Positions 22,871-31,787 of a stretch of 44,556 nt of DNA are shown here, piece by piece. Each line of letters starts with the position of its first letter. Within the stretch, counting starts at the first letter, position 1. The notes beneath the pieces are model-generated. The model was not told the origin of the DNA. It made no database searches and saw nothing but the letters and a program-made list of their open reading frames with translations. The stretch lies in the NCBI GenBank assembly GCA_025458865.1, contig JALORP010000028.1:1-44556 (forward strand), in the 5' to 3' direction. Source of the stretch: Steroidobacteraceae bacterium. Its GTDB lineage: Bacteria; Pseudomonadota; Gammaproteobacteria; Steroidobacterales; Steroidobacteraceae. The position numbers and the translations under genes are program-made.

Positions 22871-23665
22871 ATGGGTCGACTCGAAGGCAAGGTGGCGGTG
22901 GTCCTCGGCGCCGCCGGCAAGGGCAACATGGGCCAGACCGTGGCCCGCCGCTTCGCGGCCGAGGGTGCGCGGGTGGTGGTCGCGGGCCGCAGCGAGGCGC
23001 CCATTGCCGAGCTTGCCCGCGAGATCGGCGGCGCGCACGCGCTCTGCGACATCACGAAGAGGGCGGAGGTCGAGGCGCTCGCCGATTTCGCGCAGGAGCG
23101 GTACGGCAAGGTGGACGTCGCCATGAACTGCGTCGGCTGGGCCCCGCTGGTCAAGCTGCTCGAGACCAGCGAGGAAACCATGGACCGGCTCGCCGCGATC
23201 CAGTTCAAGGGCCCTCACTTTTTCTTCCAGGCGTTCTGCGCCCGCATGGCGAAGACCGGCGGCGGGTCGCTGATTACGGTGTCCTCCGCCTCCGTCTACG
23301 CCCTCCTGTACCACCACGCCGCCTACATCGCGACCAAGGCGGCCGCGGATGCGCTCGTGCGCTGCTTCGCCAACGAGTTCGGCGCCAAGGGCATCAAGGT
23401 CAACTCCATCGCGCCGGGCTTGACGGAATCGCCGATGACCGAACGCGACATGAACACGCCCGGCCTGCTGGACCTCTTCAAGAAGGAGTATCCGCTCGGC
23501 CGCATCGGCACCAGCGACGACATCGCGAACGCCGCGCTGTGGCTCGCGACCGACGAGAGCTTCCTCACCGGCCAGGTGCTGCAGATCAACGGCGGCCTGA
23601 CCCTGCGCCGCAACCCGAATCCCTGGGAGATTTCCGCGGCGATGAAGGCGGCCCAGGCGAAGTAG
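22871..23665 (+). CDS. SDR-family oxidoreductase
   Basis: The 264-residue protein has a cofactor loop GAAGKGNMG (13-21), longer than the usual TGxxxGxG by one residue, as in enoyl-reductase-like SDRs. The catalytic Tyr152 and Lys156 are in place (YIATK) with Ser near 139. AMNCVG replaces NNAG. GGLTL at the end is typical. A good AAGGAGA ribosome site lies 7-8 bases before the ATG. It follows the VOC pair by 12 bp and probably belongs to the operon starting with the acyl-CoA synthetase. Confidence 0.9.
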   Translation: MGRLEGKVAVVLGAAGKGNMGQTVARRFAAEGARVVVAGRSEAPIAELAREIGGAHALCDITKRAEVEALADFAQERYGKVDVAMNCVGWAPLVKLLETSEETMDRLAAIQFKGPHFFFQAFCARMAKTGGGSLITVSSASVYALLYHHAAYIATKAAADALVRCFANEFGAKGIKVNSIAPGLTESPMTERDMNTPGLLDLFKKEYPLGRIGTSDDIANAALWLATDESFLTGQVLQINGGLTLRRNPNPWEISAAMKAAQAK

Positions 23666-23683
23666 GCCGCGCCCGGCCGAGGC

Positions 23684-24580
23684 ATGGCCTTCGACCCGGC
23701 GCGCGTCCTCGGCCTGCGCTGCGGCCCGGTGCCGCTTGCCTGGAGTGCGGCGGAGGCCGCGGCCTATGCGGCCGCGGTCGGCGCCAGCGGCCTTCCGGAG
23801 GACGCGGCGCGGCGCAGGGTGCGAAGCGGCGGCGCCGTCGCGTTGCCAACGTTTGCCGCAACGCTTGCACGCCGAGCGCGGCCCGACTTCGGCACGCTCG
23901 GCATCGACCCGGCCCGCGTCCTCCACCTGTCGCAGGGCCTCCGGCTGCACGCGCCGTTCCCCGCCGACGCGCAGGCGCTCGGTGAGTGCGATGTCACCGC
24001 CCTGTACGACGCGGGGCCTCGTGGCGCGATCCTCGACACGCGCACGACGATCCGCGCGGCGTCCGGCCGGCTGCTCGCCGCCGCCACCGCACGCTATCTC
24101 GTCCGCGGAGCCGGCGGCTTCGGCGGGACGCCGCTCCCGCCACGCAAACGCGAAGCGACTACCGCCGGGCCGACGGATGCCGCGCTGGACATTCCCACGC
24201 GGCCGGATCAGGCGGAGCTGTACAGCCGGCTCGGCGACACGAACCCGATTCACCTCGACGCCTCTGCAGCGGGCGCCGCAGGCTTCGAGCGGCCGATCCT
24301 GCACGGGCTCTGCACCTTTGGCCTCGTTGGCCTCGCCGTCGTCCAGGCCCTGTGCGAGGGCGACCCCGGCCGGCTGTCGGCACTGGACCTGGAGTTCTTT
24401 GCGCCCGTGTACCCAGGAGCCACGCTGCGCCTCGACGCCTGGCGCAGGGCACGCGGCGCCGGGCTGGCGCTGGTCGTTGCCGATCGCGGCGCGAAACTGG
24501 CCTGTCGGGGTCGCTGCGTCGTTCGCAGCGCAGCGGCGACCGCGCGCCTTGGCACCAAAATGTCACCTCCCGGCGACTGA
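23684..24580 (+). CDS. MaoC-like (R)-specific enoyl-CoA hydratase, double hot-dog
   Basis: The 298-residue protein has the length of a two-hot-dog hydratase. The hydratase-2 motif is clear: YSRLGDTNPIHLDASAA with Asp185 and His190 as the catalytic pair, followed by FERPILHGLCTFG. The N-terminal half (about 1-150) is the degenerate, substrate-covering hot-dog. It hydrates 2-enoyl-CoA to (R)-3-hydroxyacyl-CoA, often for bulky or branched substrates. The ATG at 23684 is 18 bp after the SDR stop, so it likely closes the synthetase operon. Confidence 0.9.
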   Translation: MAFDPARVLGLRCGPVPLAWSAAEAAAYAAAVGASGLPEDAARRRVRSGGAVALPTFAATLARRARPDFGTLGIDPARVLHLSQGLRLHAPFPADAQALGECDVTALYDAGPRGAILDTRTTIRAASGRLLAAATARYLVRGAGGFGGTPLPPRKREATTAGPTDAALDIPTRPDQAELYSRLGDTNPIHLDASAAGAAGFERPILHGLCTFGLVGLAVVQALCEGDPGRLSALDLEFFAPVYPGATLRLDAWRRARGAGLALVVADRGAKLACRGRCVVRSAAATARLGTKMSPPGD

Positions 24581-24651
24581 CCTCCAGACCGCGCCCGACG
24601 ATACTGCTCCGCGAAACAAGGAGTCAGTCAACACGGAGGCCTGGTCAAGTC

Positions 24652-26190
24652 ATGCTAAACGCTCGCTCGCTGCACGACTCGCGCTGGCACGATCACCTGC
24701 GCTCGACGCCGCCACCGCCCTCGATCGCCGACACCTTCACGCGGCGGCGCGCAAGGCGGAGCCACCCGCACAGGACCTGGGACGTCGCCATCATCGGGCT
24801 CGGGCCCGCGGGACTCGCCGCCCTGCTCGGCATCATCCGTCATGCCCGGCGGCCCCTGTCCTTGCTGGTCGTCGATCCGGCCGACCGTCCGGGGGGCGAC
24901 GCCTACCGGCGCGCGCGGCCCGAGCACCTGCTGAACGCGCGGGCCGCCAGCATGAGCGTGGACCCGGAGGATCCCGACTCGTTCAGCCACTGGCTGGGCC
25001 GGCGCGAGCGACGACCGGCCCAGGAGGTCGCGGACAGCTATGCCCGTCGCGACCACTACGGCGAGTACCTGGACGACATGCGGATGCTGGCGATTTCGCT
25101 GGCCAATGATTCCGGGCACCTGATCTTCCGCGTCCGGCAGGGCACGGTGGACATCGCGGAAGCCGACGGCAAATGGGAGCTGCACTTCGATCACGGCGAG
25201 GCCCGGCTCGCGCAGCACGTCGTCCTGGCGACCGGCCCCCGTAGTCGGCGGGACTGGAACGCGGGTGCCGACCCGGCGCGCGCCGCCGCAAGTCCCTGGG
25301 AGCTGGACTATGAAGAGGCAGTCCGGCGCCATGGAACGGGCAGCGCGCTCATCGCGGGTGGCGGCCTCAGCGGCGTCGATGCGGTCCTGAGCCTGGCGGC
25401 CGCAGGCTGGACAGGAACGATCACCGTGGCGTCCGCGCAGGGTGCGCTGCCGGCCCGCCATGGCGCGATGCCGCCCGCGGCGACGGTGGCGCCGCGGGCG
25501 GCGCTGGCCGCAGGCAGCGCGCGGACCCTGCTGCGTGACATCCGCCGGGCGCTCGAGTCAGACGTCATCGCCGGCCGCGACTGGCGCACCCGCGTCCAGC
25601 TGCTGCGCGAAGACCTGCCCGTCCTCTGGCCGCGGCTCTCGCCCGCCGAGCGCCGCCGCCTGTTGCGCCATGCCGCCGGCCTCTGGAATCGACACCGTCA
25701 CCGCATGGCTCCGGTCGCAGCGGCGCGCATCGAGGATCTCGTGCGCAGCGGCCAGCTGCGCGTCGAACCCTGGCGCGTCACGGCTGTCGCCGCAGGGCCG
25801 GGTCCGCTCGCCATCAGGGTGCGCGACCGTGGCGGCGAGCATCGCACCGTGGAGGCGGACGTCTTCATCGCGGCGCCCGGACTCGACCTGGCTGCAGGCA
25901 GAGACCCGCTGGTCGGCCGGCTACTGACCCGCGGACTCGTGGCGGCCTCCGCGACCGGCCTCGGACTCGGCGTCGAGGCGGTCGGCACGGCCGTGTCACG
26001 CCGCAGGCATGGCTGCTCGCTCCACGCCATCGGTGCGCCACTCGTCGGCGAGCGCCTCGAAAGCACGGCCGTGCTGGAACTCGTCGCGCAGGCGCGCCTT
26101 GCGGCCCGCGAGCTGGCGGCCCTGCTCGGACAGTCCCGGCTCGCCGGCGTACCCGCTGGTCGTGCCGAGCCGCTGTTTTCGACAGACTGA
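24652..26190 (+). CDS. FAD/NAD(P)-binding oxidoreductase-like protein
   Basis: A 512-residue protein with an N-terminal dinucleotide site WDVAIIGLGPAGLAA (GxGxxG at 49-54), an acidic strand end (VVDPADRPGG), a VVLATGPR segment and a second nucleotide site (ALIAGGGLSGVDAV, near 230-245). It resembles the FAD-NAD(P)-binding group related to lysine/ornithine N-monooxygenases and HpnW-like proteins, but I cannot name a substrate. The first 43 residues are Arg/His-rich and unusual. The ATG at 24652 has GGAGG about 12 bases upstream, a long spacing. The next gene, 48 bp on, encodes a sulfate-binding protein, so a link to sulfur metabolism is possible. Confidence 0.75.
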   Translation: MLNARSLHDSRWHDHLRSTPPPPSIADTFTRRRARRSHPHRTWDVAIIGLGPAGLAALLGIIRHARRPLSLLVVDPADRPGGDAYRRARPEHLLNARAASMSVDPEDPDSFSHWLGRRERRPAQEVADSYARRDHYGEYLDDMRMLAISLANDSGHLIFRVRQGTVDIAEADGKWELHFDHGEARLAQHVVLATGPRSRRDWNAGADPARAAASPWELDYEEAVRRHGTGSALIAGGGLSGVDAVLSLAAAGWTGTITVASAQGALPARHGAMPPAATVAPRAALAAGSARTLLRDIRRALESDVIAGRDWRTRVQLLREDLPVLWPRLSPAERRRLLRHAAGLWNRHRHRMAPVAAARIEDLVRSGQLRVEPWRVTAVAAGPGPLAIRVRDRGGEHRTVEADVFIAAPGLDLAAGRDPLVGRLLTRGLVAASATGLGLGVEAVGTAVSRRRHGCSLHAIGAPLVGERLESTAVLELVAQARLAARELAALLGQSRLAGVPAGRAEPLFSTD

Positions 26191-26238
26191 GCAGGGGCGC
26201 GTCCCGCCAACACCGGCCGATCGGCCCAGAGGCCTGTC

Positions 26239-27243
26239 ATGAAGCTGCATCGGATTCTCACGGTCCTACTGGCTGCGCTCATCGTGGCCGCCCCGGCTGC
26301 GGCGGCGAGCCCGGTAACGCTGTTGAACGTGTCCTACGACCCGACACGAGAACTGTACGAAGACTTCAACAAGGCCTTTGCGCGACACTGGAAGGCCAAG
26401 ACCGGCCAGACCGTCTCTGTCCGCCAGTCCCACGGCGGCTCGGGCAAGCAGGCGCGCACCGTCATCGACGGCCTGCAGGCCGACGTGGTCACGCTGGCGC
26501 TGGCTTTCGACATCGATGCGCTGGCGAGCCAGGGCAGGCTGCTGCCGGCGAACTGGCAGTCCCGGCTGCCGTACAACAGCTCGCCCTACACCTCAACCAT
26601 CGTGTTCCTGGTGCGCAAGGGCAACCCCAAGGGCATCCGCGACTGGGGCGACCTCGCCAGGCCGGGCGTGTCGGTCATCACGCCCAATCCGAAGACTTCC
26701 GGCGGGGCGCGCTGGAACTACCTCGCCGCATGGGCCTGGGCGCTGCGGCAGCCAGGGGGCAACGCGGCAGCAGCCGAGGAGTTCGTCGGCCGGCTGTACC
26801 GCAACGTTCCCGTGCTCGACACCGGCGCACGCGGCGCGCTCACCACCTTTGCCCAGCGCGGTATCGGCGACGTGTTCATTTCCTGGGAGAACGAGGCGTT
26901 CCTCGCCCTCAAGCAATTCGGTGCCCACCGCCTCGAGATCGTGACCCCGTCGGTGAGCATCCTCGCCGAGCCGCCGGTCGCGGTCGTCGACCAGGTCGCG
27001 CTTCGGCGGGGGACGCAGGAGACCGCCCGTGCGTACCTGGAGTACCTGTACTCGCGCGAGGGCCAGGAGATCGTGGCGAAGCACTACTACCGACCGCGCG
27101 ATCCGGACGTTGCCTTGCGCTATGCGGGCAAGTTCCCGGAGCTCACGCTCGTGACCATCGCCGACTTCGGCGGCTGGGCCAAGGCGCAGCGCGACCACTT
27201 CGCCGACGGCGCCATCTTCGACCGCATCTACCGTCGCCGCTGA
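26239..27243 (+). CDS. sbp: Sulfate/thiosulfate ABC transporter periplasmic binding protein
   Basis: The 334-residue product has a signal peptide (hydrophobic 6-22, cleavage near AAA-SP) and the features of the Sbp/CysP family: [44 protein letters not shown], and [16 protein letters not shown]. It captures sulfate (or thiosulfate) and hands it to the CysTWA permease encoded convergently at 30-33.5 kb on the other strand. It ends 60 bp before the convergent response regulator gene, so it is not in the same operon as its transporter, which is uncommon. Confidence 0.93.
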   Translation: MKLHRILTVLLAALIVAAPAAAASPVTLLNVSYDPTRELYEDFNKAFARHWKAKTGQTVSVRQSHGGSGKQARTVIDGLQADVVTLALAFDIDALASQGRLLPANWQSRLPYNSSPYTSTIVFLVRKGNPKGIRDWGDLARPGVSVITPNPKTSGGARWNYLAAWAWALRQPGGNAAAAEEFVGRLYRNVPVLDTGARGALTTFAQRGIGDVFISWENEAFLALKQFGAHRLEIVTPSVSILAEPPVAVVDQVALRRGTQETARAYLEYLYSREGQEIVAKHYYRPRDPDVALRYAGKFPELTLVTIADFGGWAKAQRDHFADGAIFDRIYRRR

Positions 27244-27303
27244 CCGTCCCGGTCCTGAAGGGCCTGCCCGGTCCGGAATGTCGGCGGATGCTGCCGCAGC
27301 CGA

Positions 27304-27978
27304 TCAGTCGGCGCCCAGCCGGTAGCCGACACCCGGCTCGGTATGCAGGTAGCGCGGCGCCGCGGGATCGGGCTCGATCTTCTGCCGCAGCCGGTGGACC
27401 AGCTGCTTCAGGAGCTGCCGGTCGCCGCTGCCGCGCTGTCCCCAGACGTGCGCCAGCAGGCGCTCCGCGCTGACAACCTTGCCGGCCTGCGCGATGAGCA
27501 GCTGCATCAGCCGAGTCTCGAGGCGGGTGAGACGGATGGACGCCTCATCTCCGATCCGGAGGCTGTGGCTCTCGAGATCGAGGCGCAGGGAGCCGGCGGC
27601 CAGCGCATCACCCGCCTCGAGCCCGGCGCGGCGCAGGAGCGCCCGGACGCGCGCCAGCAGCGTACGCGGGCTGAATGGCTTGGTGAGGTAATCGTCGGCG
27701 CCGATCTCGAGGGCCTTGACCAGGTCCTCCTCCTCGCTGCGCACGGTGAGCATCATGACCGGGACGGTCGACCGCTCGCGGATGGCGCGGCACACGTCGA
27801 GGCCGCTGCCCGAGGGCAGGTTGATGTCCAGGATCACCAAGTTCGGGAGTTCGGCGTCGAACGTCGCCAGCGCCGCGCGCGTATCCATGGCCTTGACGAC
27901 GCCGAAGCCGGCCTGCGCCAGTGCAAAGGCCACCAGCTCCAGCAGGTCACGGTCATCGTCGACTACGAGGATCTTCAC
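27304..27978 (-). CDS. OmpR-family response regulator
   Basis: The 224-residue protein has a receiver domain with acidic DDD (7-9), phospho-acceptor Asp51 (VILDINLP), Thr78 and Lys100 (YLTKPFSP), and a winged-helix DNA-binding domain (RLTRLETRLMQLLIAQAGKV...RYLHTEPGVGYRL). The spacing LLKQLVHRLRQKIEPDP is typical of OmpR/KdpE-type regulators. Its GTG start (27978) overlaps the histidine kinase stop as GTGA, so the pair is coupled. It is the last gene of the sulfate transporter operon, which suggests control of sulfur uptake or of a response to it. A direct repeat before cysA is a candidate binding site. Confidence 0.93.
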   Translation of the reverse strand: MKILVVDDDRDLLELVAFALAQAGFGVVKAMDTRAALATFDAELPNLVILDINLPSGSGLDVCRAIRERSTVPVMMLTVRSEEEDLVKALEIGADDYLTKPFSPRTLLARVRALLRRAGLEAGDALAAGSLRLDLESHSLRIGDEASIRLTRLETRLMQLLIAQAGKVVSAERLLAHVWGQRGSGDRQLLKQLVHRLRQKIEPDPAAPRYLHTEPGVGYRLGAD

Positions 27979-30092
27979 GAGGATATCCCGGAAGATGCAG
28001 GAAGGGTGACGGTGAAGCGGGTCCGCGCCTCGGGCGTGCGCGTGGCGGCGACGCGCCCGCCGTGACGTTCGACGATGGACTTGACGATCCACAGACCCAG
28101 CCCAAGGCCCCTGGGTTCCGGTTCGGCATCCGCAGAGCGATAGAAGCGGTCGAAGATCGACCCACGGTCGAGGTCCGGTACCCCAGGCCCTTCGTCTTCC
28201 ACCCACAGGCTCACCTCGCCGGCGGCCTCCCGGGCCCCGATGCGGATCGCCCGGCCTTCGGGGCCGAACTTGCTGGCGTTCGCCAGCAGGTTCGTCAGCA
28301 CCTGCGTCAGCCGCTGCGGATCGCCTTCGACCCAAGGCAGGCCGTCCGGGATGTCCAACTCGAGCGTCTGCCCCCGTTGCGTCAGCAGCCCTTCTATCAG
28401 GGCCCACGCATCCGCGGCCACATCCCGAAGATCCACCATCTGACGGCGGATTCCCAGCTGGCCTGACTCGATACGGACGCTCTCGAGCAGGTTGTCGATC
28501 AGCTGCGTGAGGCGCTGGGTACCGCGCTGCAGGGCGCGCAGCAGCTCCGCAAGGCGCTCGCGGGGCAGCTGCTCCCAGCCGTCCAGCATCAGCTCGATCG
28601 AAGCGAGCTGCGCCGCGAGCGGCGTGCGGAACTCGTGCGAGATGTTGGCAAGGACCGAGTCCCTCGCGCGGCGCACCGCCTCCAGGTCGGTCTCGTCCCG
28701 CATCACCTGGACCTGCAGGCCCTCGACAGGGGACGCGCTGGTGATCACCACGCTACGCATCCCGCTGTCCAGCCCGAGCTGTTCCGCCGCCTGGGCCTTG
28801 CCCGCGATTCGCGCCTCGACGATGGGGCAGGCGCTGTCGCAGGGTCGCCCCCCATCGCTGGCGCAAGCGCGCAAGAGGTCGCCGCAGAACCTGCCGATGG
28901 CCTGGGCGGGCTCCACGCCCAGAAGCGCCGCTGCCTGCGGATTCAGGTAGCGCACGATCCGGTCTGCGTCCACCGCGAACACACCCTCGACGATGCCCTG
29001 GAGCACGGCCTGCGACTCCGCGTCGCGGCGGCGGAGCTCCGCGGTCGTGTCCAGGAGGTTTCGACGCATTTCCTCCATGGTCGTGGCGAGGGCAGCGACT
29101 TCCAGGGTCCCCTCCGCCGGAATCGACGCGGAGAAGTCGCCACGTCCCAGGCGGCCGGCGGACTCGGCCAGGTCCCGCAGGGGCTGGCCGATGCGCCGGG
29201 CAAGCAGCAGCGCCGCGGCGAACGCAAGCAGTACCACGACCGCGACCGTCCAGCCGAGCCTCGCGACGAACCGATCCACGGTGCCACTCACGGAGGCCGC
29301 GGGCAGGCGCGCCTCGATCAGCACGACGCCCTCGCCCGTCACTGCGTTGACGGGAGTGCTCGACACGTAGACCGACCGCTCCTCGTCGAAGACCGCGGCC
29401 GTCTGGCCGTCTGCCACCGCCGCGGAATGCAGGTCGCGGAACTCGATGCCCGCCGCGTCCATCCAGTCCGAGATCGGCACGATGCGCAGCTCATGCCCGG
29501 AACCCGCAGCCAGGCGATGCGCAAGCCTCTCATCGAAGACCTGCGCGACTGCGACGCGAACGCCCGGGAGCTCCGCGACCTCCACGACGGCACCGAACCA
29601 GGCACTGGCAGACCCGGTCGGCGGAACCATGAAACGCTCACCCTGCTCGGTAGCGGCATCGATGCCCTGCCGCCAGTCCACCGGCTCTCCCCAGGCAGCC
29701 AGCACGACGTCGGCCGCGAACACCGCGCAGCCGTCGAGGCCGGCCGTGTCGCAGTACCGGCGCAGGAAGAGCTCGAGCTGCCCGAGACTGTCCGTCCTGA
29801 CCAGGCGGACGAGCGTCGGCCGGCTTGCCAGCAGCCTGGCGGTCGTCAACGTGTCCTCGCCGGACCGCCGCAGCTCGTCACGCGCGGCGAGGCCTGCCTC
29901 GCGCACCTGAGACAGCGCCTGGTCGGCGGCCTGCTCCCGAAGCAATCCCATGCCGCTCAGCGCAACCACGGCGATCGCGACCAGCGAGGTCCCGCCGATC
30001 GTCAGCAGCAGCAGGCGCTCCAGCGACTTCGGGCCCACCACCAGTCTGCGCAGGCTGGCCCAGCCTTCGCCCAGAATGCCCATCCAGTTCAT
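27975..30092 (-). CDS. Membrane sensor histidine kinase with Cys-rich PAS domain
   Basis: The 705-residue kinase has a membrane segment at about 27-50, a periplasmic domain (about 51-277) with Cys114 and Cys122, a second membrane segment (278-299), HAMP (300-352), a PAS domain (355-470), HisKA with phospho-acceptor His486 (NISHEFRTPL), and an HATPase domain with N (NLLANASKFG), G1 (VEDEGPGVPD) and G2 (GLGLGLWIVKSI) boxes. The PAS domain carries Cys403, Cys410, Cys418 and Cys422, which could sense redox state, a metal or a sulfur species. The ATG at 30092 overlaps the cysW stop as ATGA. A longer frame to 30374 lies inside cysW and is rejected. Confidence 0.93.
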   Translation of the reverse strand: MNWMGILGEGWASLRRLVVGPKSLERLLLLTIGGTSLVAIAVVALSGMGLLREQAADQALSQVREAGLAARDELRRSGEDTLTTARLLASRPTLVRLVRTDSLGQLELFLRRYCDTAGLDGCAVFAADVVLAAWGEPVDWRQGIDAATEQGERFMVPPTGSASAWFGAVVEVAELPGVRVAVAQVFDERLAHRLAAGSGHELRIVPISDWMDAAGIEFRDLHSAAVADGQTAAVFDEERSVYVSSTPVNAVTGEGVVLIEARLPAASVSGTVDRFVARLGWTVAVVVLLAFAAALLLARRIGQPLRDLAESAGRLGRGDFSASIPAEGTLEVAALATTMEEMRRNLLDTTAELRRRDAESQAVLQGIVEGVFAVDADRIVRYLNPQAAALLGVEPAQAIGRFCGDLLRACASDGGRPCDSACPIVEARIAGKAQAAEQLGLDSGMRSVVITSASPVEGLQVQVMRDETDLEAVRRARDSVLANISHEFRTPLAAQLASIELMLDGWEQLPRERLAELLRALQRGTQRLTQLIDNLLESVRIESGQLGIRRQMVDLRDVAADAWALIEGLLTQRGQTLELDIPDGLPWVEGDPQRLTQVLTNLLANASKFGPEGRAIRIGAREAAGEVSLWVEDEGPGVPDLDRGSIFDRFYRSADAEPEPRGLGLGLWIVKSIVERHGGRVAATRTPEARTRFTVTLPASSGISS

Positions 30093-30940
30093 GTCCTGCC
30101 GGAACCCATGCGCCATTCGACCAGCGACTTGGCGACCAGCGTCAGCATCGCCAGCAAGGCCAGGAGCGACGCCACCGCGAACGCAGCGACGAAATTGTAC
30201 TCGTTGTAGAGGATCTCCACGTGCAGAGGCATCGTCGTGGTCAAGCCACGGATATGGCCCGACACGACCGACACCGCGCCGAACTCGCCCATAGCGCGCG
30301 CATTGCACAGGATCACGCCGTAAAGCAGTCCCCAGCGGATCTTCGGCAGCGTGATGCGGGCGAAGACCGTCCACGGCCTGGCGCCGAGCGTGATGGCGGC
30401 CACCTCTTCCTCGCTGCCCTGCTGCTGCATGAGCGGTATGAGCTCGCGCGCCACATACGGGAAGGTCACGAACGTCGTGGCCAGCACGATGCCGGGCAGC
30501 GCGAAGATGATCGATATGTCGCGCTCCAGCAGCCAGGCGCCGAACCAGCCGTGCGAACCGAACAGCAGCACGAAGACGAGGCCCGCGATGACGGGCGAGA
30601 CCGCGAAGGGCAGGTCGATCAGCGTGATCAGCAGGCTCTTGCCGCGGAACTCGAAGCGCGCGATGGCCCAGGCGGCACAGACTCCGAAGATGGTGTTGAC
30701 TGGAACGGCGATGGCCGCCGTGAGCAGCGTGAGCCGGATGGCAGCGCGCGTGTCGCTGTCCGCGAAGCTGTCGAGGTACACCTGCACGCCGCGCTCCAGC
30801 GCCTGCGCCAGGATCGCACCCAGAGGCGCGAGCAGGAGCAGCGCCAGGAACGAGACCGCGATGCCGATCAGCAGCGCGCGGACGACGCGCGCGCCGATGC
30901 CCTCGGCCCGCCGCGGTGCCGGCAGGGTGACCGCGGTCAC
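30089..30940 (-). CDS. cysW: Sulfate ABC transporter permease CysW
   Basis: A 283-residue inner-membrane permease with six hydrophobic segments. The EAA loop is recognisable (EEEVAAITLGARPWTVFARITLP), as are the CysW features RFEFRGKSLL and NARAMGEFGAVSVVSG. It pairs with CysT to move sulfate, powered by CysA. I choose GTG at 30940 because it overlaps the cysT stop as GTGA, the same arrangement seen at three other junctions here. An ATG at 30976 would add 12 residues. Confidence 0.92.
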   Translation of the reverse strand: MTAVTLPAPRRAEGIGARVVRALLIGIAVSFLALLLLAPLGAILAQALERGVQVYLDSFADSDTRAAIRLTLLTAAIAVPVNTIFGVCAAWAIARFEFRGKSLLITLIDLPFAVSPVIAGLVFVLLFGSHGWFGAWLLERDISIIFALPGIVLATTFVTFPYVARELIPLMQQQGSEEEVAAITLGARPWTVFARITLPKIRWGLLYGVILCNARAMGEFGAVSVVSGHIRGLTTTMPLHVEILYNEYNFVAAFAVASLLALLAMLTLVAKSLVEWRMGSGRT

Positions 30941-31785
30941 CGCCGCCCCTCGAGGCCCAGCCGGCGACGGCCCCACGCCTGGACGAGGTTGATGGCGAGC
31001 AGCATCACGAAGGAGATCACCAGCATGATGAAGCCCAGCGCCGCGGCGGCGTCGTAGTCGAACTGCTCGAGCTTGATGACGATCAGCAGCGGCGTGATCT
31101 CCGTCTGCATCGGCAGGTTGCCGGAGATGAAGACGACCGACCCGTACTCGCCGATGCCCCTCGCGAGCGCCATCGTGAACCCGGTGACCAGCGCGGGCGC
31201 AACCGTCGGGAAGATGATCCGCCGAAACACGTACCAGCCGCCTGCACCCAGGGTTTCGGCGGCCTCCTCGAGGTCACGCTGCGCCTCGACCAGCGCCGGC
31301 TGCACCGAGCGCACGACGAACGGGAGACCGATCAGCACGAGTGCCACCACCACGCCGAGCCAGGTGTAGGCCACCTGCATCCCGAGCGTGGCCAGCCGCT
31401 CGCCCAGCCAGCCGGTAGGAGAGAACACCGCGGCGAGGGCGATGCCGGAGACGGCCGTGGGCAGGGCGAACGGAAGGTCGATCATGCCGTCCAGCAGGCG
31501 CCGGGCGGGGAAGTCGTAGCGCACCAGCGACCAGGCGACGATGAAGCCGAAAATGGCGTTGATGAGGGCGGCCAGCGCCGCAGCGCCAAAGCTGAGCCGA
31601 TAGGTCGCAATGGCCCGCTCGTCGAGCACGATGGCCAGGAAGTCGTCGATACTGATTTCTGCCGTTCGCAGCACCAGCGCGGCCAGCGGCAACAGGACAA
31701 TCGCGCTCAGGAAGAACGTCGTGAAGCCGAGCGTCAGGCCGAAACCCGGCAGCACGCTGAACCTGCGCTGCGAGCCGGCGGCCAT
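30937..31785 (-). CDS. cysT: Sulfate ABC transporter permease CysT (CysU)
   Basis: A 282-residue permease with the expected pattern of membrane helices, RYDFPARRLLDGMIDLPFALPTAVSG, the EAA loop (RDLEEAAETLGAGGWYVFRRIIFP) and ARGIGEYGSVVFISGNLP. The ATG at 31785 comes two bases after the cysA stop. A longer frame reaching 32220 overlaps cysA and has no support. Confidence 0.93.
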   Translation of the reverse strand: MAAGSQRRFSVLPGFGLTLGFTTFFLSAIVLLPLAALVLRTAEISIDDFLAIVLDERAIATYRLSFGAAALAALINAIFGFIVAWSLVRYDFPARRLLDGMIDLPFALPTAVSGIALAAVFSPTGWLGERLATLGMQVAYTWLGVVVALVLIGLPFVVRSVQPALVEAQRDLEEAAETLGAGGWYVFRRIIFPTVAPALVTGFTMALARGIGEYGSVVFISGNLPMQTEITPLLIVIKLEQFDYDAAAALGFIMLVISFVMLLAINLVQAWGRRRLGLEGRR

Positions 31786-31787
31786 GT

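Noticed and set aside
27248-27274. Repeat CCCGGTCC twice between the sulfate-binding protein and the response regulator
   Set aside because: It is a direct repeat, not a hairpin, and could be chance in GC-rich DNA, so no terminator is called here.
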